Source: Marinobacterium profundum
GTDB lineage: Bacteria; Pseudomonadota; Gammaproteobacteria; Pseudomonadales; Balneatricaceae
DNA length: 64,000 bases
Assembly (NCBI RefSeq): GCF_001528745.1
Contig: NZ_BCNS01000104.1
Span: 1-64,000 of the forward strand
Direction of reading: 5' to 3'
The notes beneath the pieces are model-generated. The model ran no database searches, was not told where the DNA came from, and saw only the letters and a program-made list of their open reading frames with translations. Positions 25,251 through 34,453 of this stretch are shown in pieces (positions within the stretch are counted from its first letter, which is position 1; every line of letters starts with the position of its first letter). The position numbers were made by a program, and so were the translations under genes.

Positions 25251-26135
25251 ATGGGACGCAAAGGTCGCAGTTCAGTCTTTGAGCTCTTTATTCATGCAGC
25301 ATCCAGACTACCCGCCTGGGTCTGCCTCATCTTGGCCCCGGCCAGCTACCTCGTGCTGCATCCTTTGGCCGACCGAACCGTGCAGGTAGCAACCAGGCCT
25401 GGGAGCGCGATTCCGACCAATATGCTCGAAATCCTGCTACAGCCCCTATTCCATGTACTGCAGTATGCTATCCCTATGGTCCTTGTTTTTGGTGCGCTGG
25501 TATCCATATTCAAAGCCTTCAGCGGACGCAGGCTGGCCAAGCAGTATCTGGCCACGCCATCGCGCCCGAGCGTCGACAAGTGGCCGTCAGCGCCGCGCTC
25601 AGGCACGGACACCATGAACTGGCAGCAGTTCGAGCTGCTTGTGGGCCAGGCCTTCCGGCAGGCCGGCTACTCTGTGATTGATGGAGGCGAGGAAGGCCCT
25701 GACGGCGGGGTCGATGTTCACTTGAAAAAAGACGGTTACAGGTTCTTCGTCCAGTGCAAACACTGGAAGACGCGCAGTGTGGGTGTGGCCGTAGTGCGTG
25801 AGTTATATGGCGTTATGGCCGCCGCAGGCGCGCGAGGCGGCTTCGTCGTAACCTCGGGTGACTTCACAGACGATGCGCGGGCATTTGCCAGCGACAAGAG
25901 AATCGGATTGCTCAACGGCGTCAAGCTCGACAAGATGCTCCGCAGTGCAGCAGCCACACTGCCGCAAGAGACGCCTGAAACATCGATAAGCACAACTCCG
26001 ATACCCGCATGCCCGCGGTGCTCGTCGGTAATGGTTAAACGCAAAGCCCGTCAGGGGGCAAATGCAGGGCGGGCCTTCTGGGGCTGCCCGCGCTTCCCGA
26101 AATGCCGAGGCATCATCAATATTGATGAGCGGTGA
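25251..26135 (+). CDS. Membrane-anchored Mrr-type nuclease with zinc ribbon
   Basis: This 294-residue protein combines three parts. Two membrane segments lie at about 18-40 and 58-80. A PD-(D/E)xK restriction-endonuclease-like domain of the Mrr_cat group fills about 120-235: MNWQQFELLVGQAF, then GPDGGVDVHL (Asp) and FVQCKHW (Gln-x-Lys). A C-terminal topoisomerase-type zinc ribbon (CPRC...CPRFPKC) is at about 250-290. The catalytic residues appear intact. Such proteins are usually annotated as restriction endonucleases, and membrane anchoring suggests action on incoming DNA at the envelope; this is inference. The start at 25251 is supported only by position. It is alone on the plus strand after lysR, upstream of the AT-richer gene at 26381. 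Confidence 0.82.
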   Translation: MGRKGRSSVFELFIHAASRLPAWVCLILAPASYLVLHPLADRTVQVATRPGSAIPTNMLEILLQPLFHVLQYAIPMVLVFGALVSIFKAFSGRRLAKQYLATPSRPSVDKWPSAPRSGTDTMNWQQFELLVGQAFRQAGYSVIDGGEEGPDGGVDVHLKKDGYRFFVQCKHWKTRSVGVAVVRELYGVMAAAGARGGFVVTSGDFTDDARAFASDKRIGLLNGVKLDKMLRSAAATLPQETPETSISTTPIPACPRCSSVMVKRKARQGANAGRAFWGCPRFPKCRGIINIDER

Positions 26136-26380
26136 GTCTGGAAATCACGGTGTTTGGCTGGAATACAGGCTTATGTAGAGCTTCACCTGCGGTGGCGACT
26201 GTACCCCCTAAATCAGTGTCCGGATTCATTGCGCACTACATGCTAAGCCCCGCTGACTCAAGAAACATACTTTTGCTTACTGACTACGCCACCTTGAAAG
26301 TTACTGGATGGCATTCAACAGGGTAAAGTTGTAACTTCGATATCAGAGCGTAAATGGATGTGGGAACGGAGGGATCTGAA

Positions 26381-27523
26381 ATGCGTTTTTACTCGAACAA
26401 AAAGGTGCTTATAGAAACCAATAAAGGCACTAACCATGTCGGCAATAGCTGGAGTGATCGGGCGTTCTATTATTCCGTGGATGACCTCCCAGGTGCTCAC
26501 AGTCCCGCTACACGGTTAGCCACAATCCTTGAGCGACTGCAACAAGGCCTGCCCCTCACCCCCATGGCTTTAACCTATCTTGAGCGGCAAGGCTTGTTGG
26601 CTATGCATCGCCATGCTACCGGCGGCTCAACTTCTGATGAATTTCATAAAGATGCCAACGCTGAGCAGATCCAGCGCAAGCAAGAAGCAGAGGCATTAAG
26701 GATCGTAAAAGAGGCTGAACAGAAAAAGCAAGAGATCGCTCGGCAAGCCCAAATAAAGCTAGCGCAAGGTAGAGCAAAAGCTGCACGCCAAGCGCTTGAG
26801 CAAGACCCGAAATACATCGCAAAGATGAGGAATAAAAAACTTCGCGCGAGTTACGGCCTTGATTTCTTTATTGAACAACACTGTTTCGCCACCCTTATGG
26901 ATATTCTTCGGCAGGTCGATACAGGAAAGCGTTTAACTGAGAAAGATATAGTTTGGCTGTCAACAGATGGCGAAGAGTACTATAGCGATGCATTGAGGTC
27001 AGCCTATCATCAAATTGAAGCTGAGTTCTATGATAACCAATTCAAAAAGAGCCAAGACCTGTGGATGGCGATTAATGCCAGTAGTCATTACAGAAAGTGC
27101 GACAAAGCAAGGGTTGCTGACATATTACTCAGTGATATTGCTATCGAAAAAAATAAATATCCCAAGCTTAAATCCGCCCTTTTCACGACTCACGGTGGTG
27201 TGAAACGAGACCTGAAGCAGAAGGATGAAGCTATCAAACTTGGTGAAAAAGCCCACCTGCTGATGAATAACGATTTCCGCCCCTGCACCCTTATCGGAGC
27301 CGTTTATATGGAGACGGGTTGTTACAGTCTGGGACAGGAATGGTACGATAAAGCCGTTGCACGCGGCGCAAGTGAACGAACTATTGATAGCGACCTACGC
27401 AGCATCTTTATGCGTGCCGATAAAGCTCTTCAATATGAGATGCGTGCTCACCTACTTAAAGTAGATCCTGATCGTTACCACTGGGTTAAAAACTCAAACC
27501 CCAGACGTTATGCTAAATCCTGA
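26381..27523 (+). CDS. Uncharacterised protein with coiled coil and TPR-like C-terminus
   Basis: This 380-residue protein is not recognised. The start is fixed by GGAGGG eight bases before the ATG. Residues about 85-145 form a charged coiled coil (KQEAEALRIVKEAEQKKQE). The C-terminal half is helical, with TPR-like spacing around KEDEAIKLGEKAHLL (here QKDEAIKLGEKAHLL) and CYSLGQEWYDKAVARGAS. A final segment, DLRSIFMRADKALQYEMRAH followed by DPDRYHWV, recalls C-termini seen in several proteins of phage-defence or mobile regions; that is memory of a pattern, not a search result. The gene is visibly richer in A/T than its neighbours, suggesting horizontal acquisition. It follows the membrane-anchored nuclease gene after 245 bp, where no further gene is seen. 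Confidence 0.7.
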   Translation: MRFYSNKKVLIETNKGTNHVGNSWSDRAFYYSVDDLPGAHSPATRLATILERLQQGLPLTPMALTYLERQGLLAMHRHATGGSTSDEFHKDANAEQIQRKQEAEALRIVKEAEQKKQEIARQAQIKLAQGRAKAARQALEQDPKYIAKMRNKKLRASYGLDFFIEQHCFATLMDILRQVDTGKRLTEKDIVWLSTDGEEYYSDALRSAYHQIEAEFYDNQFKKSQDLWMAINASSHYRKCDKARVADILLSDIAIEKNKYPKLKSALFTTHGGVKRDLKQKDEAIKLGEKAHLLMNNDFRPCTLIGAVYMETGCYSLGQEWYDKAVARGASERTIDSDLRSIFMRADKALQYEMRAHLLKVDPDRYHWVKNSNPRRYAKS

Positions 27524-27569
27524 CATCAGGCGGCTGCTAGCGATATCTATTACGAAATTCAGGCCTCGG

Positions 27570-27670
27570 GTGAAAATGCGGGACTTCTTCGAGGGGAAGC
27601 GAGGGCGTTCGCATTGGGCCCTTCGTTGCAACGAAAGGCCCAATGCTGAAGCATCCTGCTTTCTGGTTTA
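27570..27670 (+). repeat. Diverged copy of the intergenic hairpin repeat
   Basis: GCGTTCGCATTGGGCC and its partner GGCCCAATG, with inner TTCGTTGCAACGAA, form an extended form of the third hairpin of the repeat. The last hairpin is decayed (CTGAAGCATCCTGCTTTCTG). The first hairpin is absent. It separates the TPR-like gene from the yeiH remnant. Confidence 0.65.
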
Positions 27671-27686
27671 ATCGGCCGAATTAATA

Positions 27687-27999
27687 TCAGCCGTAAAACA
27701 GCACATTCAGACCATAGCCTCCCACCATCAACACAATAAAGAGTACCAGCGACAGTGCCAACGGCTTGATACCCGCCTGGCGGATGGTGGCCCAGCGTGT
27801 TTTGATCCCCAGCGCCGCCATGGCGATAGCCAGGCTCAGCTAAGACGCCAGCTGCAAGCCTTCCAGCACAATAGTTGGCAAGGCCAGCACGCTGTTCAGT
27901 GCTGCCGTGGCAATAAACCCGAAGACGAACCAGGGAATGGGCACCGGCCGGCGCTCACTGCTGCCGGCGGCGCGCTGGAAATAGAGGCTGCCCAGCACA
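27687..27999 (-). pseudogene. Truncated yeiH copy (C-terminal third)
   Basis: This stretch aligns without gaps over 309 bp (27691-27999) with 42876-43184 in the intact yeiH gene, at roughly 90% identity by eye. It encodes only the last third of the protein, from LYFQRAAGSSERRPVPIPWF to the end. A CAG-to-TAG change at 27840-27842 creates an in-frame stop, so it is dead. The homology stops abruptly at 27999, 62 bp before the tartrate dehydrogenase stop codon. The 5' two thirds of the gene are missing from this locus. Together with the codB remnant at 34790 it brackets the amine oxidase block. Confidence 0.92.
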
Positions 28000-28060
28000 C
28001 AAGGCGTCGCCGGAAGGTTGAATACTCCGCCTCCACCAGCATGCGGTGATATCACCGGAA

Positions 28061-29110
28061 TCAGAGTGCGTTCTGCACCGCCTGGGCGAGCTCCGCTGTG
28101 CTGAGACTTCCCCCCATGTCCGGGGTCCCGGCACCGGCGCCGGTCACCGTCTCGATGGCGGTCATCAACGCCGCGGCACCGGCGGTTTCACCCATATGCT
28201 GCAGCATCAGGGCACCGGCCCAGAGTGTCGCCAGCGGGTTGGCCAGCCCCTTACCCATGATATCGGGCGCCGAGCCATGCACCGGTTCGAACATGCCAGG
28301 ACCGCCACTGACCGGATTGATATTGGCCGAGGCGGCAAAGCCGAGCCCACCCTGGATTGCGGCACCTATGTCGCTGAGGATGTCACCAAACAGGTTGGAG
28401 GCAACCACCACATCCAGCGTCTCTGGATGAGTGATCATGCGCGCCGCTATGGCATCGACATGGTAACGGGTCACCTCTACGTCCGGGTAATCGGCGGCAA
28501 CGCGGTCGGTCATTTCGTCCCAGAACACCATGCTGTGACGCTGGGCGTTGGACTTGGTGACCGAGGCCAGCTTGCCGCTGCGAAGGCGGGCCTGTTCGAA
28601 GCCGTAGCGCAGTACACGCTCGACACCAGCGCGGGTAAAGATGGAGGTTTCCACCGCCACTTCCAGGTCACCACCGCGATGCACTCGGCCCCCGGCGCCA
28701 CTGTACTCGCCTTCGGTGTTTTCGCGGATGCACAGGATATCGAAGGTCTTTTCCGTGCGCAGTGGCCCCGTGACGCCCGCCAGCAATCGATGCGGACGTT
28801 CGTTGACCGACAGATCCAGCCCCTGACGGATCGCCAGCAGCAGTTCGCGCAGAGAAATATGATCCGGCACGGTCGCAGGCAACCCCACGGCGCCCAGGTA
28901 GATGGCATCAAAAGCCCGCAACTGTTCAACGCCGTCGGCTGGCATCATCACACCCTGTTCCAGGTAATAATCGCAGGACCAGGGTAGCCAGTCACCCGCA
29001 AGGCCAAAGCCCTGTTTGTCGGCGACAGCCTGCAGTACGGGCCAGGCAGCTTGCAACACTTCGGTGCCGATGCCATCACCTGGCAGCAGCGCAACGCGGT
29101 AGTTTTTCAT
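28061..29110 (-). CDS. Tartrate/D-malate dehydrogenase-like enzyme
   Basis: This 349-residue protein belongs to the isocitrate/isopropylmalate dehydrogenase family, which oxidatively decarboxylates 2-hydroxy acids with NAD and a divalent metal. The pattern fits the TtuC/DmlA branch: LPGDGIGTEV at the start, IRENTEGEYSGAGG at about 129, TKSNAQRHSMVFWDE (Lys, about 190), and the metal-binding Asp region SNLFGDILSDIGAA at about 240. The full length is normal. The strong terminator at 29430-29468 separates it from the operon above, so it has its own promoter. Its stop codon lies 62 bp from the truncated yeiH copy. D-malate, tartrate or 3-isopropylmalate-type substrates are possible. Confidence 0.88.
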   Translation of the reverse strand: MKNYRVALLPGDGIGTEVLQAAWPVLQAVADKQGFGLAGDWLPWSCDYYLEQGVMMPADGVEQLRAFDAIYLGAVGLPATVPDHISLRELLLAIRQGLDLSVNERPHRLLAGVTGPLRTEKTFDILCIRENTEGEYSGAGGRVHRGGDLEVAVETSIFTRAGVERVLRYGFEQARLRSGKLASVTKSNAQRHSMVFWDEMTDRVAADYPDVEVTRYHVDAIAARMITHPETLDVVVASNLFGDILSDIGAAIQGGLGFAASANINPVSGGPGMFEPVHGSAPDIMGKGLANPLATLWAGALMLQHMGETAGAAALMTAIETVTGAGAGTPDMGGSLSTAELAQAVQNAL

Positions 29111-29429
29111 GAATATTCCAAAGTAATTTTTAAAGATGATAGTTAGCTTACGCGGGCCTTTTGAATAAGGTAACTCAACAAAAATTATCAGGTGGATAAC
29201 GATCTTTTATGCAGCACTGCCCGTCAGAGCCGCCCGACCGGCTCCAATCAATACGCATTTGTAATATTTGCGTAATGCCTGTTTGACGAAAGAACATAAG
29301 ATAGCGGGCAACTGCGCGAGGAGTGCTGGATGCTGACTAAGGTTGCGTCTCTTTTTTCATTCTGATGGCTGCGCTTAGTACCCCCAGCTCCGTATTCCTG
29401 CCACATTCCTGCCAAAAGCAATAAGGCAC

Positions 29430-29468
29430 AAAAAAGCCCGAGCACCATACAAGGAAAGGAGCCCGGGC
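29430..29468 (-). terminator. Strong terminator of the oxidase-decarboxylase operon
   Basis: On the minus strand, GCCCGGGCTCC pairs with GGTGCTCGGGC (10 of 11 positions, one G-U) and is followed by TTTTTT. It ends the unit 88 bp after the decarboxylase stop. In the rest of 29111-29556 no gene is seen. Confidence 0.88.
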
Positions 29469-29556
29469 AAAGCTGGAATAACTCTGTAAAACAGCCCTAT
29501 GGCCGCATCAATACGCCAGACCCTGAATGACGAGCGTCAGGCGCCTGCCCTGAACA

Positions 29557-31341
29557 TCAGAAAATTCCTCCGGGCGGCCAGTTTGGGTTTTCGATCTCGT
29601 CCTCCCCGACTTCGGTGTTGATATGGGCCGCAATCGACGCTGGTACGTCGGTCTTGTCGAGCACCACCTCGACCACATAGTTCTGCGTCGGGTTGTCGCG
29701 GATGTCTGCCATTGCCGAGGCCAGGTCGTCCAGGTTCGCGACCTTGTGGCCCTTGCCGCCGAACACTTCCGGCAGCTTGCTGAAGTTCCAGGCGGGCAGC
29801 TCGTTGTAGGCGTAGACCTTGTTCTGCAGCGGATCCGGATAGTCCCGTTTGCCGCTGCCGGTGCGAAACGGATTCGGGTTCACCAGTTTCTGCTCGATGC
29901 CATAGATGCCGTTGGCGAGAACGAAGACGACGGTGTTCTGGCCATAGGCGTGGTGATCCGACACCGCCTGGCAAGTTTCGTGAAAGGCCCCATCGCCCAC
30001 CACCACCACGGCGCGTTTGTCCGGGCGGGCGCATTTCACCCCGGTGGCGGCGGCAACCGAGTAACCGATGGACAGCCAGGCCGCCTGGGCGATAAAGCCA
30101 CTCTGGGCGGCTATCGGTACGCTTTGGGCACCGATCAGCGGGAAACCTGCATCAACCACCAGCACATCCTCTGCGGTCAGCCAGCTCCCCAGACGCTCGA
30201 AGAAGCTGTCGTAGCCCAGCTTCGCCGGGCGGGCCATCAGGTTCATGGGCATAAGCTGACTCAGGCGCAGACCCCTGAGGTGGCCGCTGGCTTGGTGCTG
30301 TTCCAGCGCCTGAATCAGCCGGTCTATATAGGCGCCCAGCTCCACCCCTGGGTAGAAACTGGCCCCGGCGAACAGGCTGTCCTGGCAGGCCAGCAGGGTT
30401 CGGTCGCCGCGAATGTTCTGGCTGCCGGTATCCTTGCCTATGGTGTTGGCGCCTATGCCTAACAGCACGCCGTCCGGGCCTATCAGGCTGTCGATCTCCT
30501 GAGTTGTCAGGGTATAGCAGCCCTCGAAATAGGGATGCTGCTCCGACAGCACTGATTTGCTCCAGGCGCTGGTAACAAAATGAATAGGCTGATCATGCTT
30601 GGCCAGGGTGCGATTTAGCACCTCCATCAGCCGGACGAAGTTGTCCTGCAAGCCATAGCGCTGCAGCTCGATGCCTGCCCAGACGATGGCCTTTTTGGCG
30701 TTGATCAGACTGTTCAAGGTAGTTTGAACGGCGGCCTCGACCTCGGAGACCGTCACTATGTCGCCACGGCCGGATTCGAGGCAGCCGACAGGTGCGCGGC
30801 AAGACGCGCGCCAGACATCCTCGCACACCTCCAGATAGCCCGGCCTGTGCGCCGTCAGCATGGCTGTCAGCACAGAATCGATCTGATAGCAGGCCTGGCG
30901 GGCATTGGTGATCCGCTCCGCCGCCACTGTAATCGGGCGGAACATGTTGATGTCGACAAACTCGTAGCCCGTGGTGTGGGAATAGAGCAGCCCGGTGTTC
31001 TTCTCGATGCTGTTTTCCTTGTTAGTCGGCGCACCATTGATCAGCAGCACCGGCACCTGTTCGACGTAGGAGCCGGCAATGCAGTTGAGCATGCTGAAAG
31101 CGCCAACGCTGTAGGTCACGTAGGCAGCGGCAAAGCCCGTCAGCCGACCATAGGCGTCGGCGGCGTAGCCTGCGCATAACTCGCTGGCATTGCCCGAAAT
31201 GCGCAGTGGCGAATTGTCGTCAGCCAGAATGGTGTCGAGCAGCGGCGCTGTGTAGTTGCCCGCGACCCCGAACAGCTGGCGCAGACCCAGCTGTTCCAGC
31301 CTGAGCTTGAGATACTGGGCGACCGTAATGTCCTGTTCCAT
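29557..31341 (-). CDS. ThDP-dependent 2-oxo acid decarboxylase-like enzyme
   Basis: This 594-residue protein has the three-domain fold of the pyruvate/indolepyruvate decarboxylase family. The ThDP-activating glutamate is Glu54 (NASEL). The cofactor motif is GDGAFHE starting at 449, ending at Asn477-Gly478, and Glu483 matches the PDC glutamate near the thiazolium. Two residues needed in classical PDC and IPDC differ: the GDY aspartate is Asn29 (VAGNYTAPL), and the HH pair is Ser121-His122 (LYSHTTG). Changes of this kind in known PDCs impair decarboxylation or product release, so this may be a carboligase or have another specificity. AGGAG precedes the ATG. The operon begins with a flavin amine oxidase that would supply 2-oxo acids; indolepyruvate or phenylpyruvate are candidates, not evidence. 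Confidence 0.82.
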   Translation of the reverse strand: MEQDITVAQYLKLRLEQLGLRQLFGVAGNYTAPLLDTILADDNSPLRISGNASELCAGYAADAYGRLTGFAAAYVTYSVGAFSMLNCIAGSYVEQVPVLLINGAPTNKENSIEKNTGLLYSHTTGYEFVDINMFRPITVAAERITNARQACYQIDSVLTAMLTAHRPGYLEVCEDVWRASCRAPVGCLESGRGDIVTVSEVEAAVQTTLNSLINAKKAIVWAGIELQRYGLQDNFVRLMEVLNRTLAKHDQPIHFVTSAWSKSVLSEQHPYFEGCYTLTTQEIDSLIGPDGVLLGIGANTIGKDTGSQNIRGDRTLLACQDSLFAGASFYPGVELGAYIDRLIQALEQHQASGHLRGLRLSQLMPMNLMARPAKLGYDSFFERLGSWLTAEDVLVVDAGFPLIGAQSVPIAAQSGFIAQAAWLSIGYSVAAATGVKCARPDKRAVVVVGDGAFHETCQAVSDHHAYGQNTVVFVLANGIYGIEQKLVNPNPFRTGSGKRDYPDPLQNKVYAYNELPAWNFSKLPEVFGGKGHKVANLDDLASAMADIRDNPTQNYVVEVVLDKTDVPASIAAHINTEVGEDEIENPNWPPGGIF

Positions 31342-31350
31342 CCCTGGCTC

Positions 31351-32322
31351 CTATTGTTTGACCATGGTGTTGATCGTGATGTGGGGCCAGGTGATCAATT
31401 CCTTCGGATCGGTTTGGCCAAACTTGAGATGAAACACCAGGTCGATAATCTGGGTGTACTGCAGTTGATCAAACTCCTGCCCAGTCTTGGTGTTGCGCAC
31501 TTTTTCGAGCCAGAACACCGCCTGCATTCGGGTGGCGTTGGCATGGTGGACGATAAAGGGGATATTGCTGATCCCGCCCGAATGGCTTGAATCCAGCACC
31601 AGGGTCTTGGTTTCCAGAATCTCAAAGCCCTCGGCGGCCTGTGTTTCCAGATCCTGACGCAGGGTCGCGTTCGGATTGCCGACATTGATGTCCTTGTTCG
31701 GTAGCAGATAAGGATCGGTATAGCCCAGAGGGGCACCCTGGCCGATATCCGGCGGCAGGCTGGAGATATCCGGAATATTCGGCGCCCCCTGCTCAACGAA
31801 GGGCGGCTTGCTGAGCAGCATGATGGAGTCCCCGTGAGGAATGGTGCCACTGCGCGCCACGTTGAAACCGGGGGGCGGCTGCATCTGGTTGTTGTTGTCG
31901 ACGATCGCGGACAGGTTCATAAACATGCCGTTCTCAACGTGAAGGGCTTCCGCCGTGTCCTTGTTGAACACCCGCTGCTGGTACTCCAGCGCCGCAACGA
32001 ACTGGTCGACGCTACCGCCCCGGTTGCGCGCCGGTGCCCCCGCATCGCGCACATCCAGGGTTTCGGCATAGGGGATGACCAGCAGCTTGAAATCCCCCTG
32101 GCTCTGGGGCGTCGAGCCTCTGGACGGCAGCGCTATGATGTTCCAGCCCTTGTTGCCGAACCAGTTTCCTTGCAGATCGTTGAAAAACTGCGTTGTGAGC
32201 TGGGACGGCGTCAGGCTCACCGTTGCAGTGCTCTCCAGCAGTTCCTGACCCGGATCCTGGCTCAGGCGCCTGCTTGAGGCACCACCCAGGCGCTGAAATG
32301 CATTGGTATCAAAGCTTTTCAT
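31351..32322 (-). CDS. Unknown protein with conserved barrel-like motifs
   Basis: This 323-residue protein lies between the amine oxidase and decarboxylase genes. It has no signal peptide or membrane helix. Recognisable blocks are FNDLQGNWFGNKGWNIIALP, NRGGSVDQFVAALEYQQRV, LHVENGMFMNLS, RSGTIPHGDSIMLL, NIPFIVHHANATRMQAVFWL and WPHITINTMVKQ. The order of strands and the IPHGDS motif recall beta-barrel heme- or lipid-binding proteins, but I cannot name the family with confidence. Position inside a tight operon (11 bp after the oxidase stop, 9 bp before the decarboxylase start) says it works with both enzymes, perhaps as a heme or substrate carrier, or to remove the H2O2 made by the oxidase. GGGAGA precedes the ATG at 32322; an earlier in-frame start at 32400 would overlap the upstream gene. 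Confidence 0.7.
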   Translation of the reverse strand: MKSFDTNAFQRLGGASSRRLSQDPGQELLESTATVSLTPSQLTTQFFNDLQGNWFGNKGWNIIALPSRGSTPQSQGDFKLLVIPYAETLDVRDAGAPARNRGGSVDQFVAALEYQQRVFNKDTAEALHVENGMFMNLSAIVDNNNQMQPPPGFNVARSGTIPHGDSIMLLSKPPFVEQGAPNIPDISSLPPDIGQGAPLGYTDPYLLPNKDINVGNPNATLRQDLETQAAEGFEILETKTLVLDSSHSGGISNIPFIVHHANATRMQAVFWLEKVRNTKTGQEFDQLQYTQIIDLVFHLKFGQTDPKELITWPHITINTMVKQ

Positions 32323-32333
32323 GACCGCTCTCC

Positions 32334-34298
32334 CTATTCCTGATCGAAGTAGCTGAGATTGACACTGCCCACCAGGCAATCGGTAGCGGGCATGGCGCAA
32401 CAGGACTCAGAGGCCAGCGAGGTGCCGGGGTCAAAGCCTGGGTCTATGTACTTCCTGATCTGGACTAGCGCCCGTTTTTGGTAGGCTGCCTTGATGGCGC
32501 TGGACGGCGATTGGCCACTTTGTTGTTCGAACACCTGGCTGATGGGTGCCAGGTCGAAGGCCTTTTCCAGCACCAGGTTGGCCGAGCGCAGCGCGCCCTC
32601 CACCCAGCCCTGGTAGTCGGAAAAGGCTTCACCGCAGGTGAAGATGTTGTCTATGGGTTCACAGAGGAATTCGATAACCTCCCGGTCGTCGGCCCCCACA
32701 GCCCACTGATGGACACCAAAGCCAAACTGCTGGCTCGCGTTCACGTTAAAGCGGGTACTGCCGCTCCAGACCCGGGCACTGGTCAGGATAGGTGTCGGCA
32801 CATAGTGGGTATTAAAGAGCTCGCGGAAGAAATGCGTAGCCCGCTCCACCACGCACTGGGATGCGGCATACAGAGTTTGCGGCTCGCACTGCGTAAAGTC
32901 CCGTTGCAGCGGCGAGTCGAAGAGTGCGCCATTGTTTTGCAGCGTGCGCCAGTAGTTGATATTGAGGTAGTCACAGTAGATGGTCAGGGCCGCAGGCTTC
33001 TGATAGCGGGACTGGTTAATCTGATCGAGCTCCTTGGCGATCTCCGGCGACGGCTCCTTGCCCTGGCGCTTCAGCCAATCGCTGTACTCCAGCGCCGCGA
33101 AACTGGGCTGGTCGATGGCATAGAAGGGATACACCGAACCCAGCGGCGAGTCGGAAAAACTGGGGCCAAATGCAACTTCGGGCTGGCCGCTCAGTTTATT
33201 GCCCCACCAGGCCTTGTCGTAATAGAGGTTGATCTTGAGCAGTGGCTGGTTACTGGCGGTCTGCAGGCTGTCCCAGAGTTTCTCCGACTGCTGCGGCGGC
33301 AGTGTGTTGAGTACATTGGAACTCACAAAGAGTTTTTCCAAAGCCAGGCGCGGCATCCCCAGTACAACCCTGTTAGCCGTCAACTCGCCGTAGTGGATCT
33401 GGTTGTGTTCATCGATAGTCTGATATTTCAGCTGGTAGCCCTGCCCCGATTCCGCCTTGCCGATGCTCAACAGCTGGGTTTTGAGGTAAATGCGCTCCTT
33501 GCCAATGCGCTCCACCAGAGCATTGGGCAGGGTGCTGAAGCCATTCTCCAGAGTGCGAAACTGCGGATCTGCCGGAAACTCTTCCAGCAGCTGGTAGGCA
33601 ACGCCGGCGTTCATATCTGACAGGAAGGTGCCGTTGAAACCGGCTGCCCGATACAGCATGGTGATGCACTCATTGGAGTAGCCCATATCGCTGAACAGGT
33701 TCCACAGCGTCCAGTCTTTCATCTTGATGCCGTTCCACTGGCAGTCGAGGCGAAACTGCTGCCAGAACTCCGGTCCCCGCTGTTCGGGCCTTGCGCTGAA
33801 GTTCGGGTTGGCTTCCAGGATGCGGTTGAATACGGTGTTGATAATCGCACTCGGGCTCATGCCCTGCTCGGCTGGCTCAAGGTTGTAAAGCTGCGACCAG
33901 ATTGCGAAATCATCTTGCGCAGCTATGGCGTTATTGAAGCTGTGGCCACGGAACAGCAGACGGTTATTGCCGCCGCTGTTCATCGGGAAGGGCACTATCT
34001 GATCCTCGATGTTCAGCAGCATGAACAGGCTCATCAGATTGTCCATGTCATCGAAGGTGAAGCGCATTCCGCCCTCTTCTTCCTTCACCTCGGCATCCCC
34101 GATCTTCACAACATCGGAATCGAGCCGGCCACCAGTGCGATTGGACTTGTCGATGATAAACACGTCGGCGTTGGGGTCGTTCTCGAGCATGCGCCAGGTG
34201 GTGTAAAGACCGGCCATGCCGGCCCCCACCACCAGCGTATCGGTATGGGTGGGCATGGGATTGCGGTGTAGCAGGTCGTGCAGGGTCAAATGGGCCAT
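32334..34298 (-). CDS. Flavin amine oxidase / L-amino-acid-oxidase-like
   Basis: This 654-residue protein has the amine-oxidase fold with FAD. The dinucleotide motif is VVGAGMAGLYTTWRML (23-38), then IDKSNRTGGRLDSD (49-62) and EEGGMRFT, where the FAD-contacting Arg follows GGM. Later WSGSTRFNV and IFTCGEAFSDYQGWVEGAL form the second FAD segment near residue 560. This gives an oxidase for amino acids or amines that yields a 2-oxo acid or aldehyde, ammonia and H2O2. There is no signal peptide. The C-terminal 60 residues form an extension ending in SCCAMPATDCLVGSVNLSYF with three cysteines, not typical of the fold. AAGGAG sits seven bases before the ATG. It begins the three-gene operon that ends at 29557. 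The substrate is unknown; a large aromatic residue would fit the decarboxylase partner. Confidence 0.85.
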   Translation of the reverse strand: MAHLTLHDLLHRNPMPTHTDTLVVGAGMAGLYTTWRMLENDPNADVFIIDKSNRTGGRLDSDVVKIGDAEVKEEEGGMRFTFDDMDNLMSLFMLLNIEDQIVPFPMNSGGNNRLLFRGHSFNNAIAAQDDFAIWSQLYNLEPAEQGMSPSAIINTVFNRILEANPNFSARPEQRGPEFWQQFRLDCQWNGIKMKDWTLWNLFSDMGYSNECITMLYRAAGFNGTFLSDMNAGVAYQLLEEFPADPQFRTLENGFSTLPNALVERIGKERIYLKTQLLSIGKAESGQGYQLKYQTIDEHNQIHYGELTANRVVLGMPRLALEKLFVSSNVLNTLPPQQSEKLWDSLQTASNQPLLKINLYYDKAWWGNKLSGQPEVAFGPSFSDSPLGSVYPFYAIDQPSFAALEYSDWLKRQGKEPSPEIAKELDQINQSRYQKPAALTIYCDYLNINYWRTLQNNGALFDSPLQRDFTQCEPQTLYAASQCVVERATHFFRELFNTHYVPTPILTSARVWSGSTRFNVNASQQFGFGVHQWAVGADDREVIEFLCEPIDNIFTCGEAFSDYQGWVEGALRSANLVLEKAFDLAPISQVFEQQSGQSPSSAIKAAYQKRALVQIRKYIDPGFDPGTSLASESCCAMPATDCLVGSVNLSYFDQE

Positions 34299-34453
34299 GG
34301 GTCAACTCCTTGTTATTTTCGATGGCTTGGCAATCAAGACAGTGCGCTATGCGCGACCGAGTTAGGTCCGGCCAGTTCCTTGCCGGGGAAAACCAAAAAC
34401 GCAGCCTGGATGCCGGGACTGAACGGGAGGGAGTATCAACGTTTTCCAAAACG

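Noticed and set aside
28061-34298. One four-gene operon including the tartrate dehydrogenase
   Set aside because: A strong terminator at 29430-29468 separates the dehydrogenase gene from the other three.
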